Shown: piece by piece, positions 33,301 to 41,303 of the stretch
Layout of the letters: every line of letters starts with the position of its first letter
How positions within the stretch are numbered: position 1 is the first letter of the stretch
From: Reyranella sp.
Lineage (GTDB): Bacteria > Pseudomonadota > Alphaproteobacteria > Reyranellales > Reyranellaceae
Assembly (NCBI GenBank): GCA_021732285.1
Contig: JAKFVH010000307.1
Span: forward strand, 1-53,359
Reading direction: 5' to 3'
Length of the DNA stretch: 53,359 nt
Notes under the pieces: model-generated
Told to the model about the DNA's origin: nothing
Seen by the model: only the letters and a program-made list of their open reading frames with translations
Databases searched by the model: none
Program-made: the position numbers and the translations under genes

Positions 33301-34095
33301 ATGATCAGTCCTACCCCGAACATGATCGCCGAGAAGGTGGGCCCGGTCGGCAAGCTCATCTTCAACAAGCCGGCCAAGCGCAACGCGACCTCGTCGGACA
33401 TGTGGGAGGCGATCCCGGTCATCATCGACGAGTTCGAGAAGGATCCGGCAATCCGAGTCGTGGTGGTGACGGGTGCAGGGGACCAGGCCTTCGTCTCGGG
33501 CGCCGACATCTCGGAGTTCGAGAAGGCGCGCTCGACGCCCGAGCAGGTCGCCTACTACGACAAGATCGGCGAGATCGCCAATGCGCGCCTGTCGAAGTGC
33601 TCAAAACCGACGATAGCGCGCATCCGCGGCTTCTGTGTCGGCGGCGGCGTGGCGGTGTCGCTGACCTGCGACATCCGCATCGCATCCGACAACTGCAAGT
33701 TCGGCGTGCCGGCGGCACGGCTTGGCCTGGGCTACCGTGCGGCGGGCATCAAGACCTTGATGGACGTGGTCGGGCCCGCTTACGCCAAGGAGATCTTCTT
33801 CACCGGCCGCATGTTCAGCGCCCAGGAGGCTCTGGGCATGGGCCTGATCAATCGCGTCGTGCCGGACGGCGAGCTCGACGCCTATGTCGACGACTACTGC
33901 AAGCGCATCGGCGAGAATGCGCCGCTCACCATGCATGCCGCCAAGCGCACCATCGAGGAGTTGACGCGCCTCGATGGCAAGCCGGATTTCGCGCGGACGA
34001 CGGCGCTGGTGAAGGAGTGCTTCGCCTCCGAGGACTACATCGAAGGCCGTACGGCCTTCATGGAAAAGCGCCGACCGCAGTTCAAGGGACGCTAG
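33301..34095 (+). CDS. Enoyl-CoA hydratase/isomerase family protein
   Basis: A 264-residue crotonase-fold protein. The oxyanion-hole segments are VSGADISEF (66-74) and GFCVGGGVAVSLTCDIRIAS (110-129). Of the two catalytic Glu of enoyl-CoA hydratase, the second is retained as Glu164 (AYAKEIFFTG), but the first position is Ala138 (FGVPAARLGLGY). A classic syn-hydration is therefore doubtful; isomerase, dehalogenase or C-C cleaving relatives are alternatives. GGAGG lies 5 bases before the ATG. It is in one operon with the CoA transferase and PhyH genes. Confidence 0.9.
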   Translation: MISPTPNMIAEKVGPVGKLIFNKPAKRNATSSDMWEAIPVIIDEFEKDPAIRVVVVTGAGDQAFVSGADISEFEKARSTPEQVAYYDKIGEIANARLSKCSKPTIARIRGFCVGGGVAVSLTCDIRIASDNCKFGVPAARLGLGYRAAGIKTLMDVVGPAYAKEIFFTGRMFSAQEALGMGLINRVVPDGELDAYVDDYCKRIGENAPLTMHAAKRTIEELTRLDGKPDFARTTALVKECFASEDYIEGRTAFMEKRRPQFKGR

Positions 34096-34104
34096 GAGAC
34101 CGCC

Positions 34105-34986
34105 ATGGCCGTTCTCACCCGCGAGCAGATCGACGCCTTCTGGCGCGACGGCTACCTCATGGTCGACGATGCGGTGACGCCCAAGCAGCTTGCCGCGCTC
34201 AAGGCGGAGATCGCCGCCTGGGTCGAGCAGAGCCGCGCGCATGGCGCGCCGTTCGGGCCGCCGACCATCGACGGCCGGCCGCGCTTCGACATGGGCGGCG
34301 AGCACACCGCCGAGAAGCCGGCGCTGCGTCGCATCAACAACCCGTCGGACATTTCCGACGCCTATCGCGAGGTCATGCTCGACGCGCGCACCGTCGACAT
34401 GGTGGCCGACCTGATCGGGCCCGACGTCAAGTTCCACCATTGCAAGATCAACCTGAAGCTCTCGGGCGCCAAGACCGAGGTCTCGTATCACCAGGACTTC
34501 GCCTACACGCCGCACACCAATTCCGACATCGTGACGGCGCTGCTGTTCCTCGACGACATCGACGAGAGCAACGGCTGCCTCACGGTCGTACCGGGCTCGC
34601 ACAAGGGACCGATGCTGTCGCTGTTCGACGGCGAGCGCTTCACGGGCGGCGTCGCCGCGGATGAGGAAAAGGTGGCATTGGCCAAGTCGGTGCCCTGCCT
34701 CGGCAAGGCGGGCAGCGTCTGCCTGATGCACACCAAGCTCCTGCACGGCTCGGCGGCCAACGGCGCAGACAAGGCACGCGGCCTCTATATCTGCGTCTAC
34801 ACAGCGGCCGACGCCGTGCCGATCGCGCACAATCCCATGCCGAGCCCGAACGAAGGCCGCATCGTGCGCGGCAAGGAAGCGCGCTTTGCGCGCCTGACCG
34901 AGGGTTTGGTCGAGTTGCCCAAGCAGCCCAAGTCGGCGTCGTTCTTCACGGTGCTGGGCCAGGATTCCAAACAGGCCGCCGAGTGA
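34105..34986 (+). CDS. Phytanoyl-CoA dioxygenase (PhyH) family protein
   Basis: A 293-residue Fe(II)/2-oxoglutarate-dependent oxygenase. The metal-binding triad can be placed: His129-x-Asp131 (SYHQDFAY) and His214 (KLLHGSAAN). Arg225 (KARGLYIC) is positioned to hold 2-oxoglutarate. The family hydroxylates acyl-CoAs, phosphonates, halogenated or other small substrates. GGAG precedes the ATG, and the stop overlaps the next gene's GTG. Co-location with CoA-ester enzymes suggests hydroxylation of an acyl-CoA or free acid. Confidence 0.92.
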   Translation: MAVLTREQIDAFWRDGYLMVDDAVTPKQLAALKAEIAAWVEQSRAHGAPFGPPTIDGRPRFDMGGEHTAEKPALRRINNPSDISDAYREVMLDARTVDMVADLIGPDVKFHHCKINLKLSGAKTEVSYHQDFAYTPHTNSDIVTALLFLDDIDESNGCLTVVPGSHKGPMLSLFDGERFTGGVAADEEKVALAKSVPCLGKAGSVCLMHTKLLHGSAANGADKARGLYICVYTAADAVPIAHNPMPSPNEGRIVRGKEARFARLTEGLVELPKQPKSASFFTVLGQDSKQAAE

Positions 34987-35777
34987 TCGACCCGTTTCCG
35001 GCTATCGCCGAAGCGCCGGCGGCCGGAAAGACAGCCGAGCTCTTTGCTGACATCCGTGCGACGGTGGGCGTTCGTGTGGTCAGTCTGGTATGGCGCCACC
35101 TCGCCACGGTTGATGGAGCACTGCCCTGGGCGTGGCGGGCGGTGAAGCCGCTGTACCTTCAGGGCATGGCCGACCGCGCCGTCGTCGATTTTCGTCGCGA
35201 CATGGCCTTGCCGACGCTTGGCTCCCTGGCGGGCCCGGAGCCGGCCAGTGTTGATGCGGTGCTGGCGAGCTACGACCATTCCAACACCGTCAATCTCTTC
35301 GCCCTTGGCGCTTTGGTCGCGCGACTGCGCGGCGATGCTGCGCCGGAGGGGACGGTGGAGCAGGGGCCGCGCCTGCCGGCGCCCGACGTCGACCTGCCGC
35401 CGCTTGCTTCCGAGGTCGACGTGCCGACCGATGCTTGGCAGCGCGTGTTGCGGCTCAACCATTTCGGCGACCGACCGGAGCCCCTGATCCTGGCCAGCAT
35501 GTATCGCCATCTCGCTCACGCGCCGTCTTTCCTGCAACGCCTGGAAGCAGCGTTGACGCCGGTGCAGGCCGACGGCTCGCTCGAGCGCGCCATCCTCGGC
35601 AATCGTCGGGCGGCTCATCAGCGGGCACGCGTGCTGGCGCGCGCGATCCCTGCCGATAGGCCGCAGCTCGCGGAAGAGATCGAGGCTTCCGTGTCGGCTT
35701 TCGTCGAGCACGCGATCGGCAAGATGGTCACGATCTGTCGAGCGGTCAGGGTGGCACGAGGCAACCTGTCGTCCTGA
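34983..35777 (+). CDS. DehI-like protein (2-haloacid dehalogenase group I family)
   Basis: A 264-residue mostly helical protein from GTG 34983, overlapping the PhyH stop. The opening VRVVSLVWRHLATVDGALPWAWRAVKPLY and the mid-segment SYDHSNTVNLFALGALVARLRGD resemble the two pseudo-repeats of DehI-type dehalogenases. The C-terminal half includes RLNHFGDRPEPLILASMYRHLAHAPSFLQRL. DehI enzymes remove halogen from 2-haloacids by direct water attack using an Asp/Asn pair; I cannot place these residues with certainty. It may be a dehalogenase or a non-catalytic relative. The last codons and stop lie in a repeat. Confidence 0.65.
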   Translation: MIDPFPAIAEAPAAGKTAELFADIRATVGVRVVSLVWRHLATVDGALPWAWRAVKPLYLQGMADRAVVDFRRDMALPTLGSLAGPEPASVDAVLASYDHSNTVNLFALGALVARLRGDAAPEGTVEQGPRLPAPDVDLPPLASEVDVPTDAWQRVLRLNHFGDRPEPLILASMYRHLAHAPSFLQRLEAALTPVQADGSLERAILGNRRAAHQRARVLARAIPADRPQLAEEIEASVSAFVEHAIGKMVTICRAVRVARGNLSS

Positions 35778-35793
35778 GCGAAGCGAAGGATCT
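35767..35793. repeat. Single repeat unit related to the GIY-YIG flanking repeats
   Basis: TGTCGTCCTGAGCGAAGCGA... contains the small palindrome TCCTGAGCGAAGCGAAGGA and resembles one arm of the repeats at 15658 and 16038. It holds the stop codon of the DehI-like gene. There is no partner copy within a few kilobases. Confidence 0.6.
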
Positions 35794-35825
35794 TATGCTA
35801 CGGTCGGCCAAAAGCCGGAGGAAAC

Positions 35826-36260
35826 ATGCTGCTCGGGCTCGACCCGGTGCTCAGTCCCGACTTGCTTCACGCCCTGGCCGCGATGGGCCACTGCGACCGC
35901 ATCGTGCTCGTCGACGCCAACTACCCCGGCACGCGCGGGCGCAGGCTGATCCAGCTGCCCGGTCTTTCCACGCCGCGCGTGCTGCAGGCCGTGCTGTCGG
36001 TGTTGCCGATCGACACGTTCATTGCCGATCCCTGCGCGGTCATGCAGGTCGTGGGCGAACTTGGCGCGGTGCCGCCGGTGGTCGCTGAAATGAATGCGGC
36101 GCTGGCCAAGCACGGCGCCAAGCCGGCCGTGAACCTCGAGCGCAATGCCTTCTACGCGGCCGCTGAGACCGCTTACGCCATCGTGCAGACCGGTGAGCGC
36201 CGCTTCTACGGCAACATCCTGCTCACCAAGGGTGTCGTTGCACCGGAGGACCAGGCATGA
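35826..36260 (+). CDS. fucU: RbsD/FucU family sugar mutarotase, probably L-fucose mutarotase
   Basis: A 144-residue protein. FucU marks are DLLHALAAMGHCDRIVLVDANYPGT at the N-terminus (His22 and Asp31) and RFYGNILLTKGVV at the end. FucU interconverts alpha and beta L-fucose ahead of the dehydrogenase. It overlaps the aldo/keto reductase gene by ATGA (36257-36260), and a lactonase gene follows, matching the oxidative L-fucose route. Confidence 0.9.
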   Translation: MLLGLDPVLSPDLLHALAAMGHCDRIVLVDANYPGTRGRRLIQLPGLSTPRVLQAVLSVLPIDTFIADPCAVMQVVGELGAVPPVVAEMNAALAKHGAKPAVNLERNAFYAAAETAYAIVQTGERRFYGNILLTKGVVAPEDQA

Positions 36261-37237
36261 GCGGCTACAGCCCACCAGGCCCCCTCGGCGCGGGCAGCGC
36301 CCCTTTGGGCAATCTGGGCACGGTCGTACCTGAAGAGGACGCCGTCGCCTGCCTGGCCGCAGCCTGGGATGTCGGCATTCGCCACTATGATACGGCGCCT
36401 CACTATGGCGCGGGGCTGGCCGAGCACCGGCTGGGCAACGCGTTGCGCGGCCGCCCGCGCGACGCCTATACGCTCTCCACCAAGGTCGGCCGGCTGCTCC
36501 ACGCTGCGCCGGACGTGCGGGAGATGAGCCAGGGCTTCGCCCACGCCTTGCCCTTCCGCCGGACCTTCGACTACACCGCGGCCGGCACGATCCGCTCCCT
36601 CGAGGACAGCCATCAGCGCCTGGGGCTCAATCGCTTCGACATCGTCTACATCCACGACTGCGCCGAGGACTGGCACGGTGCCGCCTTCAAGGACCGGTTC
36701 GCCGAGGCCATGGCTGGTGCCGCCAAGGTTCTCACCGCCATGCGCGATCGCGGCGAGATCCGGGGCTGGGGCATGGGGCTCAACCTGGTCGAGCCGGCGC
36801 TCGCCTGCCTCGAGACGGAGCGGCCGGACATCTTTCTGATCGCCGGACGCTATACGCTGCTCGACCATACCGCGCTCGAGCGCCTGTTTCCGGCCTGTGC
36901 GGCCAAGGGCGTGAAGGTGGTGCTGGGCGGCCCCTACAATTCCGGCCTGCTGGCGGGCGGCACCACCTTCAACTACGTGCACGCGAAGCCCGACATGGTG
37001 GCCCGTGCCGCGACCATCCGCGCCATCTGCGAACGCCACGGCACCGACATCAAGGCCGCGGCGCTGCAGTTCTGCGCCGCCCATCCGGTCGTGGCCGCCG
37101 CCATACCCGGCCCGCGCACCGCCGCCGAAGTGCAGCAGAATGCCGCCCTCATGAAGGCCGCGATTCCCGGCGCGCTTTGGCATGAGCTGCGTCGCGCCGG
37201 CCTGCTGCCGGAGAACGCCCCCACACCGGAAAAATAG
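36257..37237 (+). CDS. Aldo/keto reductase, probable L-fucose (D-threo-aldose) dehydrogenase
   Basis: A 326-residue TIM-barrel oxidoreductase. The AKR core is visible: GIRHYDTAPHYGAGLAEHRLG (Asp and Tyr of the tetrad), STKVGRLL (Lys) and IVYIHDC (His). The C-terminal cofactor region is AAIPGPRTAAEVQQN. The long insert DVREMSQGFAHALPFRRTFDYTAAG is typical of the AKR group that includes D-threo-aldose 1-dehydrogenase and pyridoxal dehydrogenase. It would oxidise L-fucose to fucono-lactone. It lies between the mutarotase and lactonase genes. Confidence 0.88.
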   Translation: MSGYSPPGPLGAGSAPLGNLGTVVPEEDAVACLAAAWDVGIRHYDTAPHYGAGLAEHRLGNALRGRPRDAYTLSTKVGRLLHAAPDVREMSQGFAHALPFRRTFDYTAAGTIRSLEDSHQRLGLNRFDIVYIHDCAEDWHGAAFKDRFAEAMAGAAKVLTAMRDRGEIRGWGMGLNLVEPALACLETERPDIFLIAGRYTLLDHTALERLFPACAAKGVKVVLGGPYNSGLLAGGTTFNYVHAKPDMVARAATIRAICERHGTDIKAAALQFCAAHPVVAAAIPGPRTAAEVQQNAALMKAAIPGALWHELRRAGLLPENAPTPEK

Positions 37238-37248
37238 GCGCCGGAAAG

Positions 37249-38067
37249 ATGACGCGCGTCGACGCCCATCATCACGTCTGGACCATCGCGCGCGGCGACT
37301 ACCGTTGGCTGTCGCCTGATCTCCCGATCGCCCGCGACTACGGGCTGGACGACCTGCGCCCTTTGTTGGGTGACATCACCGCGACCGTGCTGGTGCAGGC
37401 GGCCGACAGCGAGGCTGAAACGGCCTTCATGCTGGACGTCGCCCTCCGCTCGGCGGGCCTCGTGCGTGGCGTGGTCGGCTGGACGGACCTCGCGTCGCCC
37501 GGCGCACCGGCCCGCATCGCCGAGCTTGCCGCCGAGCCGTTGCTGAAGGGCCTTCGCCCGATGCTGCAGGACATCGACGACACTGCCTGGATCCTGCGTC
37601 CCGCCGTGCAGCCGGCGCTCGCCGCCATGGCGCGCCACGGCCTGCGCTTCGATGCGCTGCTCAAGCCGCGCCATCTTGCTGTCGTCGGCGAGCTTGCCCA
37701 GCGCCATCCCGATCTGCCGGTCGTCATCGATCATGCCGCCAAGCCGGATATCGCCAACGGTATCGTCAGACCTTGGGCTGACCGCATGGCGCGACTGGCG
37801 CGCGAGACGCCTTGGTGCTGCAAGGTCTCCGGCCTGGTCACCGAGGCGCAGGCGGACTGGCGGATCGACGATCTGCGTCGCTACGTCGATCACCTGCTCG
37901 CGACGTTCGGGCCGGATCGCCTGATGTGGGGCAGTGACTGGCCGGTGGTCACCCTGGCGAGCAACTATCAGCGCTGGCGCGATGCGGCGGCGGCGCTCCT
38001 GCCGGCAGGCACGCATGACGCCGTGTTCGGCGGCACTGCCGTGCGCTTCTACGGTCTCTCCGCCTAA
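37249..38067 (+). CDS. Amidohydrolase family lactonase, probable L-fuconolactonase
   Basis: A 272-residue TIM-barrel hydrolase. The metal site starts at VDAHHHVW, with later VVIDHAAKP (His) and LMWGSDWPV (Asp). This fits the COG3618 group that opens L-fucono-, L-rhamnono- or 2-pyrone lactones. It follows the dehydrogenase by 11 bases. No fuconate dehydratase gene follows; the next gene is convergent and starts its stop codon 6 bases away. Confidence 0.9.
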   Translation: MTRVDAHHHVWTIARGDYRWLSPDLPIARDYGLDDLRPLLGDITATVLVQAADSEAETAFMLDVALRSAGLVRGVVGWTDLASPGAPARIAELAAEPLLKGLRPMLQDIDDTAWILRPAVQPALAAMARHGLRFDALLKPRHLAVVGELAQRHPDLPVVIDHAAKPDIANGIVRPWADRMARLARETPWCCKVSGLVTEAQADWRIDDLRRYVDHLLATFGPDRLMWGSDWPVVTLASNYQRWRDAAAALLPAGTHDAVFGGTAVRFYGLSA

Positions 38068-38072
38068 AAGAC

Positions 38073-38930
38073 CTACTCTGCCGCCGCCTTTCGAGTCGTC
38101 CGGCGCCCCAGCCATTCATGCATCGCGGCTTCCATGGTCATGAACACCGCGCCACCTTCCATCAGCTTCTGGATCAGGCGCTCCAGCATCATCATGCGAT
38201 GGCCGCGGCCGATCACATGAGGATGGAAGGTGTAGGTGAGGATGCCGAAGTCGGGCTGCACCCGCGTCATGTAGGTGAAGTCGTCGACGAAATTCTCCAG
38301 CACGTTCGTCGCGTTCATCAGGCCGGGCATCACCGAGCCGTTGGGCAGGCGCATGTATTCGAAGTGCGGGTAGTCGTCGAGCGACCAGCTGATCGGCATC
38401 TCGACCAGCGTCGTCTCGCGGCCGCGCACGAACGGCGTCTTGAGCTCGGCGATGTCGCCCTGGCGGGCGAAGTAGCAGTCGTAGTCGTGGCCCATCAGCG
38501 AGCTGTCGTACTGGATGCCGTGCTTCTGCAAGAGCTCGATCGAATGCGGGGAGAGATCCCAGGCCGGCGAGCGGTAGCCGCGCGCCACCTTGCCGCTGAT
38601 GCGCTTGATCGATTCATTGCCGCGAACGATTTCCTCCTCTTCCTCCTCGCGCGACAGGGAGGCGGGGAGGCGATGCGTCCAGCCGTGATGGGCAAGCTCG
38701 TGCCCGGCCTCGACATAGGGCGTGACCGCCTGCGGCGTGCTGTCGATCGTGTGGCCGGGCGTGAAGAAGGTCGCCTTGATGCCGTAGCGCTCCAGCAGCG
38801 CGACCAGGCGCGGGATGACCACCACGTCATACTCGCCGCGCGATATCGCGGTCGGCGTCGTCTGTCCGCGGGCAATGAAGCCCGAAAGGTGGTCGTGATC
38901 GAAGGTGAGGCATATGATGTGACGCGGCAT
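38073..38930 (-). CDS. Polysaccharide deacetylase family protein (NodB domain)
   Basis: A 285-residue protein from ATG 38930. NodB motifs are LTFDHDH (Asp11 and Asp13), HELAHHGWTH (His82 and His86 of HxxxH) and RGYRSPAWDLSPHSIELL (motif 3). There is no signal peptide. Such cytoplasmic members often act on small amides (for example allantoin or imides) rather than on polysaccharide; both remain possible. Its stop lies 6 bases from that of the lactonase gene. Confidence 0.9.
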   Translation of the reverse strand: MPRHIICLTFDHDHLSGFIARGQTTPTAISRGEYDVVVIPRLVALLERYGIKATFFTPGHTIDSTPQAVTPYVEAGHELAHHGWTHRLPASLSREEEEEEIVRGNESIKRISGKVARGYRSPAWDLSPHSIELLQKHGIQYDSSLMGHDYDCYFARQGDIAELKTPFVRGRETTLVEMPISWSLDDYPHFEYMRLPNGSVMPGLMNATNVLENFVDDFTYMTRVQPDFGILTYTFHPHVIGRGHRMMMLERLIQKLMEGGAVFMTMEAAMHEWLGRRTTRKAAAE

Positions 38931-39034
38931 GGCGGAGATCCTCTGCTGTTGGAGCGATCATAGCGCTAACCCGCTGTCTCGCCCTATAAACGCCGAGGTT
39001 GTACAATACGAAGCCGATACGCGGGGAGTTGGCG

Positions 39035-41197
39035 ATGATCTTCAGCTGGATCAGCGAGGCGATTGCCGCGATCACGGCGTTTTTCGTATCCGACGCCTTC
39101 TATTTCGCCCTGTTCTGGCTGCTCGTTCCTTGGATCGTCACCTGGATCGTCTTGTTGCCATGGCACCGACCCTGGCAATCCGCGGCTTGGGTCCTGTCTC
39201 CGCTCGGCGTGGCGTTGGTCGCGCTCGCTTTCCTTGTGATCGTGTCTCCAGGTTATTCCCCGGCAGTCTGGCGGGTCTGGCCAAAAGGATCGCCGTGGGG
39301 AATTCCGTGGGGCCTGGTGACCTATGGCGTTCTCGCCTGCATCGGCCCGGCACGGCTTGCCTGGGTTACCTGGAGCCAGGTCAAGCGCGTGCGCCGGATC
39401 GTGATGCGGCCGGCAGATGGAAAGCCACAGCTCTTCGAGATAGAGCCGCCGCCGCTCGGTCCGCAGCCGCCCACTGTCGTCACCGGACGGCGCATCGTCG
39501 TCTTCTGCGACGGCACCAGCAACAAGCCTGACCAACTGAGCGAGGGCATCCGTGCCCCAACCAACGTCTACAAGCTCTATTCGCACCTCGTGAACAACGA
39601 GCTGCAGACCGGCTGGTACGATCCGGGCGTGGCGACCGGGACGTCATCGGAATCCCTCGCCGGCAAGACGCTCGGCGCCGTCAGCAAGGCGATCGGCTGG
39701 ATCAAGGCAACGCAGGTCTTCGGCGGTTTCGTGAAGCTCCGCGCCATCGTCGAGGCGGCGTTCGGAGTCGGCATCACTGAGAACATCGTCCAGGCTTACA
39801 CGGAGATCGTCCGCCAGTACCAGCCGGGCGATCGCATCTACCTCATCGGTTTCTCGCGCGGCGCCTATACGGCGCGTTGCGTGGCCGGTGTCATCCGACG
39901 CTGTGGGCTGCTGCGGGCTGAGAATATCCGCTACTCGGCCGACATTGTGCGGCTGTTCGGCCGGCGCAAGACGACCGACAAGAACGTGCCAATTCACTGG
40001 AGCTACGTGCACGAGCAGATGCCGCCCATAGAGTTCCTCGGCCTGTTCGACACCGTAGGGTCGCTCGGCGTACCGATGTGGGGCTGGTGGTTCAATTTCC
40101 GCCTGTTCTTCCGCAACAGCCCGCTGTCGACCGATCCCGCACCGATCTGCGTAAACGTCTACCACGCAATGTCGATGGATGAGCGGCGTGCCCAGTTCTT
40201 CCCGACACCCTTCGACGAGACCACGCACCCAGCCAAAGCCTGGACCACGATCCTGGAGCAGGTCTGGTTCCGCGGCGCCCACTGCGACGTGGGCGGTGGC
40301 TATGCCGATGCGGGCCTCTCTGATATCGCCCTGAAGTGGATGCTGAGCGCGTGCGTGAAGCACGGTCTGGTCTTCCAACCGGATCTGCTGAAGCTGCTGC
40401 GCCCCGATCCGACAGGCCGGATCCACGACGAGCTGCAGCGCGAGCCGGCGTGGCGCCTGCTCGGGTCGTGGCCGCGTTGGCATCCAGTGACGGGACAGAC
40501 AATTCATCCGAGCGTACACCCCAGCGTGAACGCCCGCGCCAAGGCCCTGATGAAGCTCGGCCGTCACGACATGACGGAGGTCGGATTCGAGCCAGTCGAG
40601 TTCACGGCCGGCGCGCAGCGCGAATGGGGCAGGACCGGCATTGTCCTGAAGGGCAGCGGTGAGCGCTATCGCCTGACGTGGAAGTGGGGCGAGTGGCGCG
40701 ACGAGGAGTTCCCGCCCTGCGGTCCGTCGGGTCAGCGGGCGACGGATCTGGCGCGACAGGCGCTGTGGTTCCGCCGCCGCCTGCCGCATGAGCGCTACAT
40801 GACGTTTTGCATTACGATCGCCCATCCGCGCCCGTGGCCGCTTCGCGAAGGCGGACTGTTCCGCCTGTTCCGCTATCTGTTCCTGCGCGATCCCCAGGAG
40901 TTGCGCCACCAGGTAGCCCCTGTTGGCCGCGATCTCGTGGAGAAGAAGAGCAGCGTGGTGATCCAGAACAATGGCGGCGACGGCATGCTCCATCTATTTG
41001 CCAACGATGCGTGGATGACGGCGGCCAACAACTCCGGCGTCCTGACGATGGAGATCGTGCGCCTGCCGGCGAAGGAGCCGGTCGTCGAACCGATCTGGAC
41101 GCTTGCGCAGCGAGTGCATCGCAGCAAGCGGCGGTCTGGAGGAGCGGCCTGGATTCCGGCCGATTTGCAGCCGCTGCAATGGAGCAGGAGCGCGTAA
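39035..41197 (+). CDS. Membrane-anchored DUF2235 (Tle1-like phospholipase-type) hydrolase
   Basis: A 720-residue protein. ATG 39035 is chosen because GGGGAG lies 8 bases upstream; a TTG at 38999 lacks one. Three N-terminal membrane helices (about residues 18-42, 55-72, 90-112) are followed by an alpha/beta hydrolase domain with VVFCDGTSNKP (157-165), nucleophile Ser274 in GFSRGAYTARCVAGVI, GLFDTVGSLG (Asp) and GAHCDVGGGYAD (His/Asp). This is the catalytic pattern of Tle1-type phospholipases of type VI secretion. No secretion genes or immunity gene are nearby, and the N-terminal anchor argues for a resident membrane enzyme. The substrate is unknown, perhaps a phospholipid. Confidence 0.85.
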   Translation: MIFSWISEAIAAITAFFVSDAFYFALFWLLVPWIVTWIVLLPWHRPWQSAAWVLSPLGVALVALAFLVIVSPGYSPAVWRVWPKGSPWGIPWGLVTYGVLACIGPARLAWVTWSQVKRVRRIVMRPADGKPQLFEIEPPPLGPQPPTVVTGRRIVVFCDGTSNKPDQLSEGIRAPTNVYKLYSHLVNNELQTGWYDPGVATGTSSESLAGKTLGAVSKAIGWIKATQVFGGFVKLRAIVEAAFGVGITENIVQAYTEIVRQYQPGDRIYLIGFSRGAYTARCVAGVIRRCGLLRAENIRYSADIVRLFGRRKTTDKNVPIHWSYVHEQMPPIEFLGLFDTVGSLGVPMWGWWFNFRLFFRNSPLSTDPAPICVNVYHAMSMDERRAQFFPTPFDETTHPAKAWTTILEQVWFRGAHCDVGGGYADAGLSDIALKWMLSACVKHGLVFQPDLLKLLRPDPTGRIHDELQREPAWRLLGSWPRWHPVTGQTIHPSVHPSVNARAKALMKLGRHDMTEVGFEPVEFTAGAQREWGRTGIVLKGSGERYRLTWKWGEWRDEEFPPCGPSGQRATDLARQALWFRRRLPHERYMTFCITIAHPRPWPLREGGLFRLFRYLFLRDPQELRHQVAPVGRDLVEKKSSVVIQNNGGDGMLHLFANDAWMTAANNSGVLTMEIVRLPAKEPVVEPIWTLAQRVHRSKRRSGGAAWIPADLQPLQWSRSA

Positions 41198-41303
41198 CGA
41201 CCGAATGACCGATAGGCGGGCGGGGCTGGTTGCCTTGGCCGGCCCGAGCCTGCATGATGACCCTAACTATAAGCAGGGCAAGGCTGTGTTTTAGGGAGGG
41301 TTC

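Noticed and set aside
39035..41197. Type VI secretion effector locus
   Set aside because: Only the DUF2235 catalytic domain fits; there are no Tss, Hcp or VgrG genes and no small immunity gene beside it.
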